Of a stretch of 64,000 bases of DNA, positions 19,573 to 28,445 are shown piece by piece (the stretch's first letter is position 1; every line of letters starts with the position of its first letter). The position numbers and the translations under genes are program-made. The DNA comes from Salinibacter ruber DSM 13855. GTDB lineage: Bacteria; Bacteroidota; Rhodothermia; Rhodothermales; Salinibacteraceae. The stretch is taken from positions 868,001 to 932,000 of the forward strand of contig NC_007677.1 in NCBI RefSeq assembly GCF_000013045.1, written 5' to 3'. The notes under the pieces were generated by a model. It was not told where the DNA came from and did no database searches. It was given only the letters and a program-made list of their open reading frames with translations.

Positions 19573-20764
19573 ACGTCGGAAGGTCCGGCTTGGTGACGCC
19601 GGTCGCCTCCGCGGCGTCTTCGTCGGCGGCCTCGTCGCCTGTCGGGGCGCCGTCTCCGGTGGCGCCCGCGGCGGGGTCCTCGTCGCCCGACTCGTCCTCC
19701 TCGTCCCAGTTCTCGATGGCCTCCAGGACAGTATCCACGATTTCGTCCTCCGGGACGGTGTCCACCACCTCGCCGTGCTTGAAGAAGTGCGCGCGGCCCC
19801 GTCCCAGAGAAACGCCGAGGTCGGCCCCTTCGGCCTCGCCGGGGCCGTTGACGGCGCAGCCCATGAGGGCCACGTCGAGGTTCTTGTCGAAGCTCTTCTC
19901 GGCCACGGCCTCTTCGACCTCTTCCACGACCGAGAAGAGATCGCCCACGAGCCGCCCGCAGGTGGGGCACGCGATGATATTGACGCCGGGCCGCCCGATC
20001 CCTAGCGACTTGAGAATGCGGTGCCCCACCTTCACCTCCTCCACCGGGTCGGCGGCGAGGGAGACGCGAATCGTGTCGCCAATGCCGTCGGCCAGCAGCG
20101 AGCCGATGCCGATGGAGCTCTTGACCGTGCCGGTGTCGAGACTGCCGCTCTCTGTGACGCCTAGGTGCAGCGGGTAGTCCGTCTCCTCGGCCACCTTGCG
20201 GTAGGCCTGAATCATCATGTAGGGGTCGGAGTGCTTCACCGAGATGACGATGTCCTCGAAGTCGTTGCGCCTGCAGACCTCCACGTGGCGCATCGCGCTC
20301 TCGAAGAGGGCCTGCGGCTTGGGGTAGCCGTGCTTGTCGAGGATGTCCTCCTCCAGGGAGCCGGAGTTGACGCCAATCCGGATCGGGACGCCGGCCTCCT
20401 TTGCGGCCTCCAGCACCTCGCGTTCCCACTCGCGCTTCCCGATGTTACCGGGGTTGATGCGCACCTTGTGGATGCCCGCCTCGATGGCCTTGAGGGCGTA
20501 CTGGTAGTTGAAGTGAATGTCGGCCACGACGGGCACGGGCGCCCCCTGCACGATGTCTTCGAGCGCGTCGGCGTCTTCGGGACGGGGCACGGCCACGCGC
20601 ACGATGTCGGCGCCCGCGTCCGCCACCCGCTCAATTTCTTCGAGGGTCGTCTCCACCTCGTGCGTCTTCGAGACGGTCATGGTTTGCACGGAGATCGGCG
20701 CCCCGCCTCCGATTTGGACATCACCAACCTGAACGGGGCGGGACGAGCGACGAGGACGTTCCAT
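19568..20764 (-). CDS. ispG: 4-hydroxy-3-methylbut-2-enyl diphosphate synthase
   Basis: The [4Fe-4S] enzyme of the MEP isoprenoid pathway that converts MEcPP to HMBPP. The 398-residue protein has an N-terminal TIM barrel and a C-terminal iron-sulfur domain with Cys266, Cys269 (ACPTCGR), Cys303 (MGCAVNGPGEA) and Glu310. It is the short form, lacking the large middle insertion common in Bacteroidota and Chlamydiae. About 50 residues at the C-terminus form a disordered, strongly acidic Asp/Glu/Ala tail, probably a salt adaptation. ispE, another MEP gene, is in the window at 28446-29300 but not linked. Confidence 0.92.
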   Translation of the reverse strand: MERPRRSSRPVQVGDVQIGGGAPISVQTMTVSKTHEVETTLEEIERVADAGADIVRVAVPRPEDADALEDIVQGAPVPVVADIHFNYQYALKAIEAGIHKVRINPGNIGKREWEREVLEAAKEAGVPIRIGVNSGSLEEDILDKHGYPKPQALFESAMRHVEVCRRNDFEDIVISVKHSDPYMMIQAYRKVAEETDYPLHLGVTESGSLDTGTVKSSIGIGSLLADGIGDTIRVSLAADPVEEVKVGHRILKSLGIGRPGVNIIACPTCGRLVGDLFSVVEEVEEAVAEKSFDKNLDVALMGCAVNGPGEAEGADLGVSLGRGRAHFFKHGEVVDTVPEDEIVDTVLEAIENWDEEDESGDEDPAAGATGDGAPTGDEAADEDAAEATGVTKPDLPTS

Positions 20765-20897
20765 AGACCGGGGCGAACTTAGTGACGAAAGGGGGTGTGA
20801 AGGCAGAGAGAGCAAAAGTGGATTCCATGTCCGCGGTGGGCCCCCGTGTCGGGGCCCCACGACCGGCGCGTGAGGGGCGTCCCGTGCTTCTGGGCCG

Positions 20898-21851
20898 TCA
20901 CGACTCGCTGGCCTCGTACAGGGTCCGCTTCTCCTCCTCACTGAGCGCGTCGTACCCCTCCTCACTGATTTTGTCGAGGATGCGGTCCACCTCCTTGGTA
21001 TGCCCGGAGGACGGGGCCGAGGCCCCGTTCGTGTCGACGGGGCGCTGCGTGGGGGCGGAGCCTGAGGAAGAAGAGCCCGAAGAGGACGAGGACTGGAACC
21101 AGCCCGTGACGCGGGCCCACAGCCCGGAGCCGGAGCGGCGGGAGGAGCGGCCCCGAAACAGAACACCGATCCCCGGCAGCGTCCCGAGGGCACCCTGCTG
21201 ATTCTTCGCATAGAGGAAGCCGGTGAGCGCGCCGCCCCAGTGGGCCGCGACGGCCGTGTTGCCGCCAGGGCGCAGCGCCATCAACGCGTCGATGCCCAGA
21301 AACCCAATGACGACCCACAGGAGGGGCACGACCCCGAAGAAAAGCAGTCGGATCTGCTTGTACGGGTACAGGATCGCCACGGTTGTCAGGACCCCGAGCA
21401 CCGAGGCGGAGGCCCCCAGCACCGGAATGCTCCGCCCGCCCTGCATCCCGCCCGAAATGCTGGGCGCGATCGGGCTCAGGAGCAGGCAGATGAGCGCGCC
21501 GCCGACGGCCGTCGTGAGGTAGACGCTCCAGAACTGGTCCGACCCGTGCATCCGCTCAAACTCGCGCCCCACCCAGAAGAGCAGGAGCATGTTGATCCCG
21601 ATGTGGAACAGCCCGGTGTGCATGAAGCTGTATGTCACCAACTGCCAGGGCTCCAGCAGGATGTCCGGAAACACCGGGTGCAGCGCCAGGTGCGACCGGA
21701 CGAACATGAGCCCGGTGCTCCACAGGTTGAGGAACTGCAGGGCCACCCACACCACGACGTTAATCGTGATGATGGTGCGCAGCGCCGGCGGCTGCTGGTA
21801 GTACCACGTCTTGAAGTCGTACACGGTCGATGGCTGGGCTGTTGACCCCAA
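20898..21851 (-). CDS. rhomboid family intramembrane serine protease
   Basis: A 317-residue polytopic membrane protease that cleaves transmembrane substrates. Six or so hydrophobic segments lie between residues 25 and 215. Catalytic Ser148 is in PVLGASASVLG and His204 in VAAHWGGALTGFL; the supporting H-x-x-x-N (FHIGIN) is in helix two. The C-terminal 100 residues are a Ser/Gly linker followed by an acidic, helical cytoplasmic tail. The start is uncertain: TTG 21851 gives the full length, GTG 21824 removes nine residues. A second rhomboid gene lies about 300 bp upstream on the same strand. Confidence 0.85.
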   Translation of the reverse strand: MGSTAQPSTVYDFKTWYYQQPPALRTIITINVVVWVALQFLNLWSTGLMFVRSHLALHPVFPDILLEPWQLVTYSFMHTGLFHIGINMLLLFWVGREFERMHGSDQFWSVYLTTAVGGALICLLLSPIAPSISGGMQGGRSIPVLGASASVLGVLTTVAILYPYKQIRLLFFGVVPLLWVVIGFLGIDALMALRPGGNTAVAAHWGGALTGFLYAKNQQGALGTLPGIGVLFRGRSSRRSGSGLWARVTGWFQSSSSSGSSSSGSAPTQRPVDTNGASAPSSGHTKEVDRILDKISEEGYDALSEEEKRTLYEASES

Positions 21852-22019
21852 TCAAAGGCAAAACGAGGAAAAGGCGCCGTTCTGGACGTGCCGTTTCCTA
21901 AATACACCGCCTTATACCGCGGAGTGAGGGCAAGGTTTGCTCGGGGGGCAGTCCCGATTGTCCGGTTTGCGTTCGGTGAGCGATCGTCATATTCCTCGTA
22001 TTTGGCGTCGTTGGACAGT

Positions 22020-22072
22020 GTGATGCGTGAGGAGTGATGCGTGATTCTGAAAACTCACGTCTCACGCATCAC
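22020..22072. repeat. GTGATGCGTGA repeats forming an inverted repeat
   Basis: GTGATGCGTGA occurs at 22020-22030 and 22034-22044, and its exact inverse TCACGCATCAC at 22062-22072. The second copy and the inverse can form an 11-bp stem with a 17-nt loop. It lies between the two rhomboid genes, downstream of one and upstream of the other. It may act as a terminator or protein-binding site; there is no T tract. The rest of 21852-22154 shows no gene. Confidence 0.6.
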
Positions 22073-22154
22073 GTCTCCCGGTTCGACTGTCGAAGTAGGC
22101 GTACGGTCGGAGAATGAGCCGACCTCGATGCGGCCAGTCGCTCCCCGGATCCTC

Positions 22155-22820
22155 TTACCACCGCATCACCCGATCCGGCTGCACCGGCAGCTTGCCCCGC
22201 CAGTACTGGATGAGGAGAAAACCAATCACCATGCCGCCGAGGTGAGCAAAGTTGGCCACCCCCGCCTGTGTGCCCGTGACCGCCGAGTAGAGCTCCAGCG
22301 CTCCAAACCCGGCGACGAGCCACTTGGCCTTGATCGGAAACAGAAACCAGATGTAGATTGGCTGATTCGGAAACATCATGCCGAAGGCCAGCAGGATGCC
22401 GTACACCCCGCCCGAGGCCCCCACCGTCGGAATCGGCGCGCTCACGAACGCGAGGTGGGTGAGGGCGGCGCCGATGACGCACGCGAAGTAGAAAAACACG
22501 AATCGCTGCGAGCCCCAGCGGTTTTCGATCTGAACCCCAAACATCCAGAGGGCGAACATATTGAAGAACAGGTGCCCAAAGCTCCCGTGCAGGAAGCCGT
22601 AGGACACCAACTGCCAGGGCCAGAAGTCGGGACCGGCGGTGCCGGGCGGGTAGAGGGGCATGAGGTCCAGCACGCTCGCCAGCATTGAGGACCGCGCCAG
22701 CGTCTCGGCCGCCACAAACTGGGCCAGGAAGAACAGGCCGTTGAGGATGAGGAGGTTCTTAATCACCGGCGGCATCACCGAGACCCGAGTGGGCGGCCGG
22801 TACTGGGTGCGTTGCGGCAT
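22155..22820 (-). CDS. rhomboid family intramembrane serine protease (second copy)
   Basis: A 221-residue membrane protease in compact six-helix form. Catalytic Ser136 lies in TVGASGGVYGI and His193 in NFAHLGGMVIGF; the HGSFGHLFFNM segment (H-x-x-x-N) is in place. Unlike the neighbouring rhomboid it lacks the long acidic tail. ATG 22820 is chosen because the upstream extension is basic and unlike a membrane protein start. It is divergent from the LpxH-like phosphoesterase gene. The two rhomboids differ considerably in sequence, so they are not a recent duplication. Confidence 0.88.
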   Translation of the reverse strand: MPQRTQYRPPTRVSVMPPVIKNLLILNGLFFLAQFVAAETLARSSMLASVLDLMPLYPPGTAGPDFWPWQLVSYGFLHGSFGHLFFNMFALWMFGVQIENRWGSQRFVFFYFACVIGAALTHLAFVSAPIPTVGASGGVYGILLAFGMMFPNQPIYIWFLFPIKAKWLVAGFGALELYSAVTGTQAGVANFAHLGGMVIGFLLIQYWRGKLPVQPDRVMRW

Positions 22821-22970
22821 GCGATAAGAACGTCTTGTTCGGAGGGGGAGAAAACCGCACGGCAGTGCGGATCCAGTTAACAATCGTACAGCCTGCGGGG
22901 CCGTGCGTTCGGGCGGCGGGGGACGGGCCCCATCACCATCGCGTCACTCGTCGCCTTCCTGTTCGGTCCC

Positions 22971-23726
22971 GTGGTTCTCTTTGTTTCCGACATGCACTTT
23001 GGGCGCGGGGCCCGCTCGGCGGAGCGGACGAAGGAGGCGGCGCTCGTCGAGTGCCTGAAGGCCCACGCGTCGGACATCGACCATCTGTACCTGCTGGGCG
23101 ACGTGTTTGACGGGTACATCGAATATCGCCACCTCGTCCCGAAAGGGTTCGTTCGGTTTCAAGGCCTGCTTGCGCGCTGGACCGATCGGGGGATTCCGGT
23201 GACGTACCTGCTCGGCAACCACGATCCGTGGCACCAGGATCACTTCTCGGAGGAGTTGGGGGTCACGCTCATTCCCGACTCGATCGAGGCGACCCACTTC
23301 GGGCGACGCCTCCACCTCGCGCACGGCGACGGCCTGGCGGCAACCGACCCGCCGCGCTCCTGGGTGCGGGCCCTGCTCCGCCATCCGGTGCCGGTGCGGC
23401 TCTACCGGTCGCTGCTGCCCGCGGACATCGGGCTTGGCCTTGCGCGCTGGGTGAGCCGGCGGCTCCACGACCCGGACGAGACGGACGCGGCCACGCCGGC
23501 CCGCCTCCGAACACAGGCCCACAGGCTCCTCCGGCACGAGGCGCTGGACGGGGTCGTGCTGGGGCACGGCCACGAACCGGCCCTGGACCGCGGCCCGGAC
23601 GGGGTGTATCTCAACACCGGCAACTGGTACGAACGACGGACCTTTGCCCGTTTGGACGAGGCGGGGCTGCGCCTCCAGCACTGGAACGGCACGCGCGCTC
23701 AGAGCATTGAATCCGTTCCGTCGTGA
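22971..23726 (+). CDS. LpxH-like metallophosphoesterase (UDP-2,3-diacylglucosamine diphosphatase family)
   Basis: A 251-residue calcineurin-like phosphoesterase. The metal-binding motifs are SDMHFG (Asp7, His9), GDVFD, GNHD, HGDGL and GHGHEP. Motif spacing and the TGNWYERRTFARLD end fit the LpxH-like family, which cleaves UDP-2,3-diacylglucosamine to lipid X in lipid A synthesis. Activity on that substrate is inferred from the family. GTG start at 22971, since no ATG precedes the first strand. A penicillin-binding protein gene starts 51 bp downstream, so both may serve envelope assembly. Confidence 0.77.
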   Translation: MVLFVSDMHFGRGARSAERTKEAALVECLKAHASDIDHLYLLGDVFDGYIEYRHLVPKGFVRFQGLLARWTDRGIPVTYLLGNHDPWHQDHFSEELGVTLIPDSIEATHFGRRLHLAHGDGLAATDPPRSWVRALLRHPVPVRLYRSLLPADIGLGLARWVSRRLHDPDETDAATPARLRTQAHRLLRHEALDGVVLGHGHEPALDRGPDGVYLNTGNWYERRTFARLDEAGLRLQHWNGTRAQSIESVPS

Positions 23727-23777
23727 CAGGGCGCACCGGCCCCGTTCGCTTGTTCTTTTGTACCGGCCCGCTGGTCC

Positions 23778-26153
23778 ATGTCTGAGTGGTCCTATTCCGA
23801 CGAAGAGCTCGATCAGTACTTTCGTGACCGGTCCGCTCGGGAGGGCAATCGACCGGGGGAGGGCTCGTCGGGGGACGAAGAAGACGGACACGGGCGTCCC
23901 ACCACCGGCTTCCGGGGGTTCTTTCACCGCCGGATCGCGGACCCGTGGGCGGCCCAGGCCGCCGCCGTGCTCTCCGTCCTCACGGGGCTATTGGCAATTG
24001 GGGTGCTGGCAGGCGGTACGTACGTCTGGACCCTGACCGACGACATCCCGTCGACCGAGCGCCTGGAAGACCCCACCATGCAGCTGGCCACCATCGCCTA
24101 CACGGCCGACGGCAAAGAGCTGGCCCGGTACGCCCGCCAGAACCGCTCCTGGGCTCCCTACGACAGCATCTCGTCCCACGTCACCGACGCCCTCATCGCG
24201 ACGGAGGACCAGCGGTTTTACAGGCACTGGGGCGTGGACCCGCAGGCCATCATGGCCGCGGTGGCCGACATCCTGACCGGCGACTTTCGGGGGGCGTCGA
24301 CCATCACACAGCAGCTCGCGCGCAACCTGTACAACGAAGCGGTGGGGCGGGCCGTCACCATTCCGCGCAAGGTGCGGGAAATGGTGACGGCCGTGGAGCT
24401 GGAGCGGCGCTACACGAAGCGGGAGATCCTGGAGATGTACCTCAACACCGTGAGCTTCGGGGGAAACGTGTACGGCATCGAGTCCGCAGCCCGGACGTAC
24501 TTTGGCCGGCGCGCCGCGGAGCTCGATCCCCTCCAGGCCGCCACCCTGGTGGGCATGCTGCGGGCGACCACCTACTACAACCCGGTGCGAAACCCGCAAA
24601 ACGCGAAGCAACGGCGCAACGTGGTCCTGCGGCTGATGCGGGAGCAGGGCGCGATCAGCGCCGCCTACTACCGCGACCACGTTGACGACCCGGTACGGGC
24701 CGACTACCACTCCTCCCGCCTCTCTGCGAGCCTCGCCCCGTACTTTGCCGAGCACGTGCGCACCACCCTCTCGGACTGGGCCACGGACGAGAAATACAGC
24801 GACCATCCCCTCCACGGCCGCGACATCTACGGCGACGGGCTGCGGGTGTACACGACCCTCGACTCCAAGCTGCAAAAGCTGGCCCGAGCGTCGGTGGAGC
24901 ACAACATGACCGCGCTCCAGAAGGTGGTGGGCTACCAGTGGAGCGAGCCCTCGCCCGGCCTCTACAGCAGCTCGCTGGAGGACTACCGGTCGCTGACGCC
25001 CGGGGAGGACTACGAGCCGTTCGCCCACTTCTGGGAGTCCAACCCCGAGGTCCTGAACGACTTCATCCGCCAGACGACCCGCTACGACACGCTTCGGGCC
25101 CGCGGGATGGGGCCGAAGGCGGCGGTGGACCGGCTCCGCGACGCCCCGTCGATTCTCGACTCGCTGAAGGCGGCGAAGAGCCGCCTGGGGGCGGGGCTCG
25201 TCTCCCTCGATCCCCGGAACGGACACGTAAAGGTGTGGGTGGGGGGGCGCGACTTCGAAACCGAGAAGTACGATAAGGTCGGGACCGCCCGGCGCCAGCC
25301 GGGGTCGACGTTCAAGCCGTTCACCTACACCGCCGCCATCGACAACGGCTACTCCCCCTACGACACGCTCCTCGACAGCACGTTTACCTGGAAAGACGCG
25401 GGGGCGGACACGACGTGGTCCCCCCAGAACTACGACGGAGAGTCCTCCGGGGAGATGCTGACCCTGAGCCAGGGGCTGGCCAACTCCAAAAACACGATCA
25501 CGGCCCGGCTCGCGCTCGACCTGAACCCGCAGACGGTCACCACGTACGCCCGCCGAATGGGCATTCCGGACGAAACCCTGAAGGCGGTTCCGTCCATCGC
25601 GCTCGGCACCAGCAACGTGCGGCTGCTCGACATGGCCGCGGGCTATAGCACCCTGGCGAACGGGGGGCTCTACAACGAGCCGGTCGCCATCACGCGGGTC
25701 GAAGACCGGTACGGCAATGTGCTCTGGGAGTCGTCGTCGAGCCCCCGGGAGGCACTCTCCAAGCGAACGGCCTACACGGTCGTCGACATGATGCGGGGGG
25801 TGATCGATTACGGCACCGGCGTGCGCATCCGCACGCAGTTCAACCTTGGGGAGTACGATCTGGGCGGAAAAACGGGGACCACCGACCGGGCGGCGGACAC
25901 GTGGTTCATGCTCATGCATCCCGAACTGGTGAGCGGCTCCTGGGTGGGCTTCGAAGACCAGCGACTGACCTTCCGGACGGGCTTCTGGGGGCAGGGGGCG
26001 CACACCGCGCTCTTCCTCGTCGGCGACTACTACCGGCGCATCACCGAGTCGGATACGGTGTCGCTCGCAAATACGTCCTTCCCGCTGGTGGAGGGCTACG
26101 GCGCCCCGGAGGACACGACCGGTAGCCCCAATGGCGGGCGCGTCGGGTGGTAG
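23778..26153 (+). CDS. mrcA: bifunctional penicillin-binding protein 1A
   Basis: A class A PBP that polymerises and cross-links peptidoglycan. Of 791 residues, the N-terminal about 65 are cytoplasmic and acidic, followed by a membrane helix (about 65-85). The GT51 glycosyltransferase domain shows EDQRFYRHWGVDP, STITQQLARNLYN and RRYTKREILEMYLN. The transpeptidase domain has the nucleophile motif PGSTFKPF (S-x-x-K), the S-x-N triad in LANSKNT and KTGTTD. All catalytic motifs are intact. It may be co-transcribed with the upstream LpxH-like gene. Confidence 0.91.
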   Translation: MSEWSYSDEELDQYFRDRSAREGNRPGEGSSGDEEDGHGRPTTGFRGFFHRRIADPWAAQAAAVLSVLTGLLAIGVLAGGTYVWTLTDDIPSTERLEDPTMQLATIAYTADGKELARYARQNRSWAPYDSISSHVTDALIATEDQRFYRHWGVDPQAIMAAVADILTGDFRGASTITQQLARNLYNEAVGRAVTIPRKVREMVTAVELERRYTKREILEMYLNTVSFGGNVYGIESAARTYFGRRAAELDPLQAATLVGMLRATTYYNPVRNPQNAKQRRNVVLRLMREQGAISAAYYRDHVDDPVRADYHSSRLSASLAPYFAEHVRTTLSDWATDEKYSDHPLHGRDIYGDGLRVYTTLDSKLQKLARASVEHNMTALQKVVGYQWSEPSPGLYSSSLEDYRSLTPGEDYEPFAHFWESNPEVLNDFIRQTTRYDTLRARGMGPKAAVDRLRDAPSILDSLKAAKSRLGAGLVSLDPRNGHVKVWVGGRDFETEKYDKVGTARRQPGSTFKPFTYTAAIDNGYSPYDTLLDSTFTWKDAGADTTWSPQNYDGESSGEMLTLSQGLANSKNTITARLALDLNPQTVTTYARRMGIPDETLKAVPSIALGTSNVRLLDMAAGYSTLANGGLYNEPVAITRVEDRYGNVLWESSSSPREALSKRTAYTVVDMMRGVIDYGTGVRIRTQFNLGEYDLGGKTGTTDRAADTWFMLMHPELVSGSWVGFEDQRLTFRTGFWGQGAHTALFLVGDYYRRITESDTVSLANTSFPLVEGYGAPEDTTGSPNGGRVGW

Positions 26154-26246
26154 GGACGGGCCGACGCGTGTCGCGGCGCGGTGTTCGAACGATTGGCGGG
26201 TCCTGCTCCTCTCGCTCCTTCCTTCCCAACCCGGTCGCTCGACGTC

Positions 26247-27542
26247 GTGACGCTGCTCCACACCGCGGACATCCACCTGGGGTTCAAGACCCACGGACGC
26301 CGCGATCCGGACACGGGCCTGAACACGCGGCTCCTCGACGTGCGGCGCTCGTTGGAGGCCGTGGTCCAGCGTGCCCTCGACGCCGACGTGGACGCGTTTC
26401 TGTTCTGTGGGGACGCCTACCATACCGCCGACCCCACCCCCACGCAACAGGACATTTTTGTCCAGTGCCTCCGGCCCCTCGCCGACGCGGACATTCCGGT
26501 CGTGCTGATCGTGGGCAATCACGACCACCCCGTCACGTTCGGCCGCGCCTCGTCGCTCGACATTTTCGACCACATCGCCGGCGCGGTGCATTGCTACCGC
26601 AAGCCGGCGTCCAGCGTCCAGGTCCTCGACACGAAAAGCGGGCCGCTTCAACTCATCCCGCTGCCCTGGCCCATCCGGAGCCAAATCCTTGCAAAGGACG
26701 AGTACCGCCGCATGTCGCCGGATGAGCTTCGGCAGTTCGTGGAGGAGCACTACGTGACCTACGTCCAGCGCCGGGCGGCCGAGATCATGGAGGCGGAGAC
26801 GGGCATTACGCCCGAGGGCACCGAGCATGCCCTGTCGCCCGACGTGCCCACCGTGCTGGCGGGACACGTGACCGTGCAGGGGGCCGCCCTGTCCGGCTCG
26901 GAGCACACCACCACGATCGCGTCGGAGCCGAAGTTCACCGTGGGGCAGCTTGCCGTACGTCCCATCGACTACGTGGCCCTGGGCCACGTGCACCGGCCGC
27001 AGAACCGCAACGAGGAGGGCCATCCCCCCGTCGTGTATTCCGGCAGCATCGAGCGCGTGACGTTCAACGAGGCCGATGAGGACAAGGGGGTTCAACTGGT
27101 CGACATCGACCCGGCGCGCGACCCGGTTACCCACACCACCTTTGTCGAGACGCCGGCCCGCCCGTTCGTGGCGGTTTCGGTCGACGCCCGGGACGCGGAC
27201 GATCCGACCGAACGGGTGCTGGCGGCGATCCAGGAGCGCGATGTCGCCGACGCCATCGTGCGGGTCCGGTACCGCGTGCGGGAGGAGCAGGTGGCGCAGG
27301 TCGACCCCGAACGGCTCCGGGAGGCCCTTGCGGCCGCCGACACGGTCGCCGGGATCGAACGCACGGTGGACCCGGCCGACCGCAAGCGCCGGACGGCCGT
27401 CACGCGCGAGTCCGGACTCGAGGAGGCGGTGCGCCAGTACGTGGGGCAGCATGACGAGCTGTCCGGACTGGAGGAGGACCTCGTGGAGGCGGCCCTGGCG
27501 CTCGAGGCGGGGCTGGAGGCCGACGAGGCGAACCCTGGGTGA
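26247..27542 (+). CDS. sbcD: DNA repair exonuclease SbcD/Mre11 family
   Basis: A 431-residue Mn-dependent nuclease of the Mre11 type, which with SbcC/Rad50 opens hairpins and processes DNA ends. Phosphoesterase motifs are TADIHLG (Asp8, His10), CGDAYH, GNHDHPVTF, LAGHV and GHVHRPQN. The C-terminal third forms the capping domain. GTG 26247 is chosen: it begins the first strand (VTLLHTADIH); the upstream extension is proline-rich and not family-like. The expected partner sbcC does not follow; the next gene encodes an unrelated acidic protein. Confidence 0.87.
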   Translation: MTLLHTADIHLGFKTHGRRDPDTGLNTRLLDVRRSLEAVVQRALDADVDAFLFCGDAYHTADPTPTQQDIFVQCLRPLADADIPVVLIVGNHDHPVTFGRASSLDIFDHIAGAVHCYRKPASSVQVLDTKSGPLQLIPLPWPIRSQILAKDEYRRMSPDELRQFVEEHYVTYVQRRAAEIMEAETGITPEGTEHALSPDVPTVLAGHVTVQGAALSGSEHTTTIASEPKFTVGQLAVRPIDYVALGHVHRPQNRNEEGHPPVVYSGSIERVTFNEADEDKGVQLVDIDPARDPVTHTTFVETPARPFVAVSVDARDADDPTERVLAAIQERDVADAIVRVRYRVREEQVAQVDPERLREALAAADTVAGIERTVDPADRKRRTAVTRESGLEEAVRQYVGQHDELSGLEEDLVEAALALEAGLEADEANPG

Positions 27543-27765
27543 GCACCAGTTCCCGCGGCACCCACGGCGACTCATGAGCCTCTTCTCCCCCCCGAGGCGA
27601 TCGTGCCGAATCTGTAATTGACACCATCGCGCCGAGGCACGGTTGAATGTCCGCCCACCTACCTCCATGTTATGGGCATCCCATCATTCATTCCGTGCTC
27701 GAAACTGGGGACGTACGGCTGTACAGGGCGTACGGACAGTTTCGCAATCAACGCATCAAACACCC

Positions 27766-28308
27766 GTGGATATCGAAAATCGTACCGTAGTCGTCCCGCG
27801 AAAGGAAGACACGACCAAGGAGGAAGAGCCCGTCGAAGTGTGGCCGCTGGTTGAGGCGGCCCTCGACAAGGTTGACGCCGACCCGACCACCTACCAGGCG
27901 GCCCAAGCGGCCATGGAGGTGAGCGATGGCTGTGCAACCCTGGCCAACTTCTTGATCAGCCAGGCCGAGCAGGTCGAGAAGATGGACTACCGTTTCAAGG
28001 TTCCCCTGGTTGTGCTCGGCGCCAAGCTTGCCCGCGAGGACGACGGTTCTACGACCATTTACGACCCCGGCGAGGGAGCCTTTCACTTCGAGACCGACGA
28101 TCACCACTTTGCCTTTGAGGTCTACGAGGACTGGACGGTCGACTGGGAAGAGGTGGTCGACCGGATCGAGAAGGGATACAACTGGGACGGCGTCGAGAAG
28201 CAGGTCTGGGCCCTCGATTGGCTCATGGCCTATCTTGAGGTTCCCTCGGACGACTACATGGTCGACGACGAAGGGGACGACGACGACCAGTATTACAGCC
28301 GCATCTGA
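27766..28308 (+). CDS. acidic hypothetical protein
   Basis: A 180-residue soluble protein starting at GTG 27766 (MDIENRTVVV). It is very acidic, ending VDDEGDDDDQYYSRI. A helical N-terminal half (VWPLVEAALDKVDADPTTYQAAQAAM) is followed by strands (FHFETDDHHFAFEVYEDW) and aromatic helices. No family recognised and no cysteine or catalytic signature. It sits 223 bp after sbcD, where sbcC would usually be. Codon use and composition support a real gene. Confidence 0.65.
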   Translation: MDIENRTVVVPRKEDTTKEEEPVEVWPLVEAALDKVDADPTTYQAAQAAMEVSDGCATLANFLISQAEQVEKMDYRFKVPLVVLGAKLAREDDGSTTIYDPGEGAFHFETDDHHFAFEVYEDWTVDWEEVVDRIEKGYNWDGVEKQVWALDWLMAYLEVPSDDYMVDDEGDDDDQYYSRI

Positions 28309-28445
28309 CGGCGGCTGACGTCCTTCGTTGTCCCGGCCCCACGCTGTCCGCCGTACCGCTCTGGGGGGAGTGCTTCCGAGGGAACACCCATCCTGTACCT
28401 GTCCCGGCCAAACGGCCAAACCAGCACCCCCGGTCGCGCCCGAGA

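Noticed and set aside
23988-27668. A 1226-residue open frame on the minus strand opposite PBP1A and sbcD
   Set aside because: High-GC genes leave long open frames on the opposite strand. The translation is basic, His/Arg/Val-rich, without domains, and the plus strand holds two genes with full catalytic motifs.
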